DNA of 64,000 bases, taken from contig NZ_KB911620.1 in NCBI RefSeq assembly GCF_000383615.1, positions 1-64,000 of the forward strand. Direction: 5' to 3'. Below are positions 60,496-64,000 of the stretch, in pieces (positions within the stretch are counted from its first letter, which is position 1; each line of letters opens with the position of its first letter). The translations under genes and the position numbers were made by a program. The notes beneath the pieces were generated by a model that did no database searches, was not told where the DNA came from, and saw only the letters and a list, made by a program, of their open reading frames with translations. This DNA is from Streptomyces canus 299MFChir4.1. GTDB lineage: Bacteria > Actinomycetota > Actinomycetes > Streptomycetales > Streptomycetaceae.

Positions 60496-61009
60496 TCTGT
60501 GCCCAGTGGGGTCGTGTCGGTGGACGCCGCGAGCGTGGGCGGGCCCAGAGTCATCCCCTTGTCCGTGATTCCGGGACTCGGCTCGGATCAGCTCCCCCGC
60601 CTTGGCCAGTGCGGCAAGCCTGCGGGACCGGAACTCTGGTCTCCAGCTGGTGAGTTCGGGATGCGTGGCCGCGAACCGGTCCTGCTCCAGAGCCGCCCCG
60701 GTAGCGGGCAGCAGCCGATGATCGCGTCCCCAATCGGTGTCGGCCGTGGCCACGCGGATCCCGCCGCCCGGCCGCCCCTGCGCGTGCCGGTTCCCAACTG
60801 CCCGGCTTCCTGCGGGGCGGCGAAGGAGAAGCCGCGGTTCGTCATGCAGGTACGCCGGCCGCCGAGCGCCGACCGGTGAGCCGGCTGGGCAAGAGCCCGC
60901 AGCACAGCGTTGGGCCTCGCCGCCCGCCCGACGGCCGTAGCGAACAAGGCACTTGGCCATGAACACAGTCGGCATGGCATGTCAGTGGCGGCAAGTAGCC
61001 TCGGGCGGC
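60496..61009. other. Gene-free interval (514 bases)
   Basis: No supported gene. A minus-strand open frame at 60361-60975 contains a protein-like stretch (LLPATGAALEQDRFAATHPE, then FRSRRLAALAKAGELIRAES) that might be a gene remnant, but it runs into the VOC gene and lacks a start. On the plus strand TAGCCT (60996-61001) may be the -10 of the next gene. Confidence 0.45.
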
Positions 61010-61489
61010 ATGGGAATTCAGGTAGAGGTCGTGGCGGATTACCCGGTCGACGACGAGATGGAGAGGGTGCTCGGGCTGGCCGAGGCGGTCGACGAACCCG
61101 TCACTGTCACGTTCATATGGGAGGGGCGTGACGAGGCGGAGCGCGCCGTGCTGGTGCCTGCGGCCACACTCGCGCTCTGGGAACATTGGGCTCCAGCCGC
61201 CTACCGGACAAGTGACGCTGGACAGGGGAACCGGGTGGAAACAGCGGAGCCGCATCTGGCCCACCCGGAGGAATTCGGCCCGTTCACGCTCTTTCGCCGT
61301 CGCGTGGGTGGGCGCACTGCCGTCGCTCGCGGCGGTGTGGTGGTCGCCGAGCTCTTGGACCCCGGCGAGGCACACTGGCTCCAGGAGCAGGCCCGCAATG
61401 TCCGTCAAGGCTTCATGGATCCGAAGCAGAAGGCGGCGTTCGAGGAGTTCCTGGCCCGGCAGGTCCCTCGAACAGCAGCGACCCACTGA
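61010..61489 (+). CDS. Hypothetical protein
   Basis: A 159-residue protein from ATG 61010 (MGIQVEVVADYPVDDEMERV onward), with acidic N-terminal strands (VDEPVTVTFIWEGRDEAERA) and a C-terminal helix (MDPKQKAAFEEFLARQ). The ATG lies eight bases after TAGCCT and has no clear ribosome site, so a leaderless start is likely; in-frame codons upstream are not convincing. No family recognised, no signal peptide, no membrane segment. Confidence 0.6.
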   Translation: MGIQVEVVADYPVDDEMERVLGLAEAVDEPVTVTFIWEGRDEAERAVLVPAATLALWEHWAPAAYRTSDAGQGNRVETAEPHLAHPEEFGPFTLFRRRVGGRTAVARGGVVVAELLDPGEAHWLQEQARNVRQGFMDPKQKAAFEEFLARQVPRTAATH

Positions 61490-61561
61490 CTCACGCTTCG
61501 GTGACAGAGGTGCGGGCCCGGACTCGATTGCTCACCGCTGACGCGACGTGCCGCTCGGCCC

Positions 61562-62326
61562 TCACAGGTGCGCGTCGATGAGTGCGAAGGTGGCGTCCGG
61601 CTGCTCGATCTGCGGAAGGTGACCGGCCTTGGGGATGACCTCGAACCGGCCGTCGCCGAACGCCTCGGCGTACGCGGCGCCGTACGCGGGAGTGACGACA
61701 CGGTCGCTCTCACCCCAGAGCAGGAGCGTGGGCACCTGAATCCGTCCTAGCCGGGACAGCAGCGTGGGGTTGTGCATGTAGGGGTCGCCGGCGAGGACGC
61801 GCATGGTGGCCATGTTGGCCTGTCTGCGCGCCAGTTCCTCGGCAGGAATGTCGGCCGGATCGAGGAAGTAGCGCTCCGGGTCGTGCCAGGAGTGCTCCGC
61901 GACACCGCGGGCGTCCAGGGCGAAGAAGTCGGTGATCGGTTCGGTCTCGACCTGTATGCCTACGGCGTCGATCAGGACAAGGCCGGTGATGCTTCCCGCA
62001 CTGTCGCGCAGGGCCATTTCCGCGGCCACCCAGCCCCCGAGGGAGGAGCCGACGACGAGAACGTCACTGAGTCGGCGTTCGCGCAGAAGATTCAGGTAGA
62101 CGAGCGCGAGGTCGTCGACACCGGTGAGCCCTGCCGGGCGGTGGGTGCCGTCCCAGCCGGGGTGCACCGGCGTGATCGTGTGTGCGGTGCGGGAGAGGTG
62201 CTGGGCGAGGCCGGCGACTGTGACGGGGCCTCCGCCGCCGTGCAGGATCAGGACGGGCCTGCCCGCTCCGGCCTCGGACAGGGTGAGGGACAGGTCGGGG
62301 TACATGGCTGACGCGTTGGTGGACAT
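61562..62326 (-). CDS. Alpha/beta-fold hydrolase
   Basis: A 254-residue hydrolase with a complete catalytic set: oxyanion HGGGG in PVLILHGGGGPVTV (about 29-33), nucleophile serine in VVGSSLGGWVA (about 92-97), acid in LLLWGESDRVVTP, and histidine in IPKAGHLPQIEQP. This is the general esterase/lactonase/C-C hydrolase type. It diverges from a MarR gene with an AT-rich operator region between, so it is probably MarR-controlled. The substrate is unknown. Confidence 0.85.
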   Translation of the reverse strand: MSTNASAMYPDLSLTLSEAGAGRPVLILHGGGGPVTVAGLAQHLSRTAHTITPVHPGWDGTHRPAGLTGVDDLALVYLNLLRERRLSDVLVVGSSLGGWVAAEMALRDSAGSITGLVLIDAVGIQVETEPITDFFALDARGVAEHSWHDPERYFLDPADIPAEELARRQANMATMRVLAGDPYMHNPTLLSRLGRIQVPTLLLWGESDRVVTPAYGAAYAEAFGDGRFEVIPKAGHLPQIEQPDATFALIDAHL

Positions 62327-62354
62327 ACGCCAGCATAACTAAACATCTTTATAT

Positions 62355-62380
62355 AAGCTAGCTTGGTCGTGGCGTAGACT
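62355..62380. promoter_or_regulatory. MarR operator and leaderless promoter
   Basis: AAGCTAGCTT (62355-62364) is a perfect palindrome beside TTTATATA. TAGACT (62375-62380) ends six bases before the MarR ATG, the same -10 sequence and leaderless layout as the MarR gene at 14998. Confidence 0.6.
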
Positions 62381-62386
62381 CCTCGT

Positions 62387-62809
62387 ATGCACGGTGAGCT
62401 GCAAGAACTCGGCAGGGCGGTCAAGCAGGCCCAGTACCGACAGCACAGGGCGCTCGACAGCGCCCTCCAGGCCGTCGGCACGACACTGGCCCAGTGGGAT
62501 GCCCTGCGCGCGATCAGCCGCTCCCCCGGAGCATCCGCCCGCGAGTTGGCCGCGGCGACCTTCCAGACCGAGCAGGCCTTCGGAACGCTCGCCGGCCGCC
62601 TCACCGCCCAGGACCTGGTGGAACGCCGACCAGGACACGGCCGGCGCATCGAACACCACCTCACACCCGCCGGCGAGCAGGTCCTTGCGGCCGGCCGCAA
62701 GGTGGCCGACAGAGTGCTCGCCGACTGCTTCTCCGCCCTGCCCGACACGGACCGCGCCACTCTGCTCGATCTGCTTCGACGCCTCAACACGCTCCAGGAG
62801 GCCCACTGA
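62387..62809 (+). CDS. MarR-family transcriptional regulator
   Basis: A 140-residue winged-helix protein. The HTH reads SPGASARELAAATFQTEQAF and GTLAGRLTAQDLVERRPGHG, the wing GRRIEHHLTPAGEQV, with dimerisation helices at both ends (ELQELGRAVKQAQYRQHRAL and DRATLLDLLRRLN). No ribosome site; a -10 six bases upstream indicates a leaderless message. It probably represses the divergent alpha/beta hydrolase. Confidence 0.85.
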   Translation: MHGELQELGRAVKQAQYRQHRALDSALQAVGTTLAQWDALRAISRSPGASARELAAATFQTEQAFGTLAGRLTAQDLVERRPGHGRRIEHHLTPAGEQVLAAGRKVADRVLADCFSALPDTDRATLLDLLRRLNTLQEAH

Positions 62810-62884
62810 GAGGTCAGTCCGTCGGTCTGGTCGGCGACCTCGCGGCCCGCTCATCCAGGCCCCCGACTCCACCCCTTGCTCAAC

Positions 62885-62922
62885 CTATCGATATTCGATA
62901 GATTTCCATCGCAAATCGATGG
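62885..62922. promoter_or_regulatory. Two palindromes with CGAT cores upstream of the DUF2975-XRE operon
   Basis: CTATCGA-TAT-TCGATAG (62885-62901) is a perfect 7+7 palindrome; CCATCG-CAAAT-CGATGG (62906-62922) is a perfect 6+6 repeat. They are 21 bases apart centre to centre, about two helix turns, and end 11 bases before the DUF2975 start. The XRE protein of the operon is the natural candidate ligand. Confidence 0.7.
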
Positions 62923-62933
62923 AAGGGTGAGTT

Positions 62934-63425
62934 ATGGGAAAGCTGGCTGCCGGTGCGCTGCGTGCCGTACTCCTGGTGGTGCTCGTCGGCACCGTGCTCG
63001 TACAGGCGTTGATGGTGTGGACGCTGGTCAGCGGGAGGGACCCGGAGGACGGGTCGCTCCCGCTCACCGCCCTGCGGGTGATCACGATCCTGGGCATGGT
63101 GTCGGTCCAGGTCGCGGTGGTGTGCGTCGGTCGCCTGGTGACGATGGTGCGACGCGGAACCGTCTTCTCGCACGCCGCCTTCCGGTACGTGGACGGCGTG
63201 ATCGGCGCGATCGTGGCAGCCGCCCTCGTGTGGTTCGCGGTCACCGTCGTCAACGCGCCGGGCCAGCGGGAGGATCCCGGCGTCACCGTCATCATGGGCG
63301 GCGTCGGCGTGGCCATCCTGGGGGTGGCGCTCGTGGTGTACGTGCTGCGGATGCTGCTCGCCCAGGCCGTCGCGCGCGATGCCGAGGCGTCGCAGCTTCA
63401 GGCCGAACTGGCCGAGGTGATCTGA
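62934..63425 (+). CDS. DUF2975 family membrane protein
   Basis: A 163-residue protein with four transmembrane helices: LRAVLLVVLVGTVLVQALMV, VITILGMVSVQVAVVCVGRL, GVIGAIVAAALVWFAVTVV, VTVIMGGVGVAILGVALVVY. The loop VRRGTVFSHAAFRYVDG between helices 2 and 3 is the DUF2975 hallmark. Members are almost always encoded with a small YozG-like XRE protein, as here. AAGGGTGA precedes the ATG. The stop overlaps the next start (TGATG), so both are co-translated. Molecular role unknown; probable toxin-free membrane partner of the regulator. Confidence 0.85.
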   Translation: MGKLAAGALRAVLLVVLVGTVLVQALMVWTLVSGRDPEDGSLPLTALRVITILGMVSVQVAVVCVGRLVTMVRRGTVFSHAAFRYVDGVIGAIVAAALVWFAVTVVNAPGQREDPGVTVIMGGVGVAILGVALVVYVLRMLLAQAVARDAEASQLQAELAEVI

Positions 63426-63691
63426 TGCCGATCGCCGTCGACATCGACGTGATGCTGGCCAAGCGGAAGATGTCCGTGGGCGAACTCGCGGACCACGTCG
63501 GGATCACGCCCGCCAACCTGGCGGTCCTCAAGAACGGCCGCGCCAAGGCGGTACGTTTCGCGACACTCGCCGCACTCTGCGAGGTACTCGAGTGCCAGCC
63601 GGGCGACCTGCTGCGCTGGGAGGCCGAGAACACCGCGGACGACGACGTGTCCGACAGCGGACGGGAAACGCCTGTCGGCACCGGCGCGTGA
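63425..63691 (+). CDS. Small XRE-family regulator (YozG-like)
   Basis: An 88-residue Cro/CI-type protein. The HTH occupies about 3-66: VDIDVMLAKRKMSVGELADH, VGITPANLAVLKNGRAKAVR, FATLAALCEVLECQPGDLLR. The tail (AENTADDDVSDSGRETPVG) is acidic and disordered. It is coupled to the DUF2975 gene. The two palindromes upstream of the operon suggest autoregulation. Confidence 0.87.
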   Translation: MPIAVDIDVMLAKRKMSVGELADHVGITPANLAVLKNGRAKAVRFATLAALCEVLECQPGDLLRWEAENTADDDVSDSGRETPVGTGA

Positions 63692-63893
63692 CGCGGCACA
63701 CGGACCGCGCGGGCGTCGATCGCCGATCATCCGCAGCGCCGTCCCATCCCGGCAGTACGGCGAACCCGGCGGAGGAGCTTGCGGCGTCCGGGACCCGACG
63801 ACCTCGGACTTCGGCATCTTCTGCCTCCACAGCCGCGCCGAGCAGCGGTCCATCCTCAGATCGACGCCCCGGGCAGCCGTAGGGTGACGCATC

Positions 63894-64000
63894 ATGCGTA
63901 ATCTGGCCCACCTGCCGAAGGCCCATCTTCACGTCCACCTCGAAGGTGCGATGCGTCCCGCCACGTTCAGGGAACTCCGGGACGAGGAAGGCCAACAGCA
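63894..64000 (+). CDS. Adenosine deaminase, N-terminal part (3' truncated by window)
   Basis: The first 35 residues are present. LPKAHLHVHLEGAMRPATF carries the HxHxHLEG zinc-binding opening of adenosine/adenine deaminases, which hydrolyse adenosine to inosine and ammonia in purine salvage. AGGG lies before ATG 63894. The catalytic Glu, further His and Asp ligands lie outside the window. The preceding roughly 200 bases (63692-63893) hold no supported gene. Confidence 0.8.
   Translation, partial: MRNLAHLPKAHLHVHLEGAMRPATFRELRDEEGQQ

Noticed and set aside
60361..60975. Minus-strand open frame with a protein-like middle section
   Set aside because: Overlaps the VOC gene, has no ribosome site and no recognisable family; kept only as a remark on the gene-free interval.

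Overview
This is a high-GC actinobacterial chromosome window, almost certainly from a Streptomyces. Supporting signs are the strong third-position GC bias, frequent GTG starts, ATGA-overlapping gene pairs, leaderless regulator starts with a TANNNT -10 box 6-8 nt before the start codon, GC-rich hairpin terminators without U-tracts, a Rox-type rifamycin monooxygenase, a CUT1 sugar ABC importer lacking its own ATPase, and a second (fused) SecDF. The mix of small regulator/enzyme pairs and many decayed genes looks like a chromosome-arm or accessory region. No rRNA, tRNA or CRISPR array was seen.

Layout. 1-4.3 kb: the end of an SDR oxidoreductase, an epoxide hydrolase behind a perfect palindrome, an IS5-type transposase remnant that truncates a decayed MFS transporter, and a zinc alcohol dehydrogenase. 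4.3-8.7 kb: two translationally coupled membrane-anchored XRE proteins (one ending in a DUF2690-like domain, one in a peptidoglycan-binding domain) facing two secreted peptidoglycan-binding proteins, one carrying a CHAP hydrolase domain. 8.7-20 kb: methyltransferase, cytochrome P450, a small possible caspase-fold protein, GNAT, amidohydrolase/MarR pair, DinB protein, a coiled-coil protein and several pseudogenes. 20-23.5 kb: two divergent regulator/membrane-protein sets (TetR with DUF1772 and DUF4267; a cysteine-bearing HTH regulator with DoxX). 23.5-28 kb: a NarL-type two-component system, a small His-rich exported protein and SecDF in one transcription unit. 28.2-30.5 kb: two DksA/TraR zinc-finger proteins, a short actin-like protein and an Rv1733c-like membrane protein. 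30.6-42.5 kb: SDR/LysR pair, membrane glutaredoxin, Rox-like monooxygenase preceded by a leader peptide and hairpin, two regulator/oxidoreductase regions, regulator pseudogenes, a DUF485/solute:sodium symporter pair and a PPOX protein.

42.5-58.6 kb is a carbohydrate locus: GH35 beta-galactosidase, ROK regulator with a divergent APC permease, then a LacI-controlled minus-strand operon of GH127 beta-L-arabinofuranosidase, solute-binding lipoprotein, two permeases and a secreted glycosidase with a ricin-type lectin domain. The enzyme set fits uptake and breakdown of arabinose- and galactose-containing plant glycans such as arabinogalactan proteins or extensin-type side chains. The missing ATPase would be supplied in trans, as MsiK does in Streptomyces.

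58.7-64 kb: a DUF2236 oxygenase-like protein, a small basic protein, a VOC protein, a hypothetical protein, an alpha/beta hydrolase/MarR pair, a DUF2975-XRE operon behind two palindromes, and the start of an adenosine deaminase. Product names come from motif and family recognition by eye; none was checked by database search.
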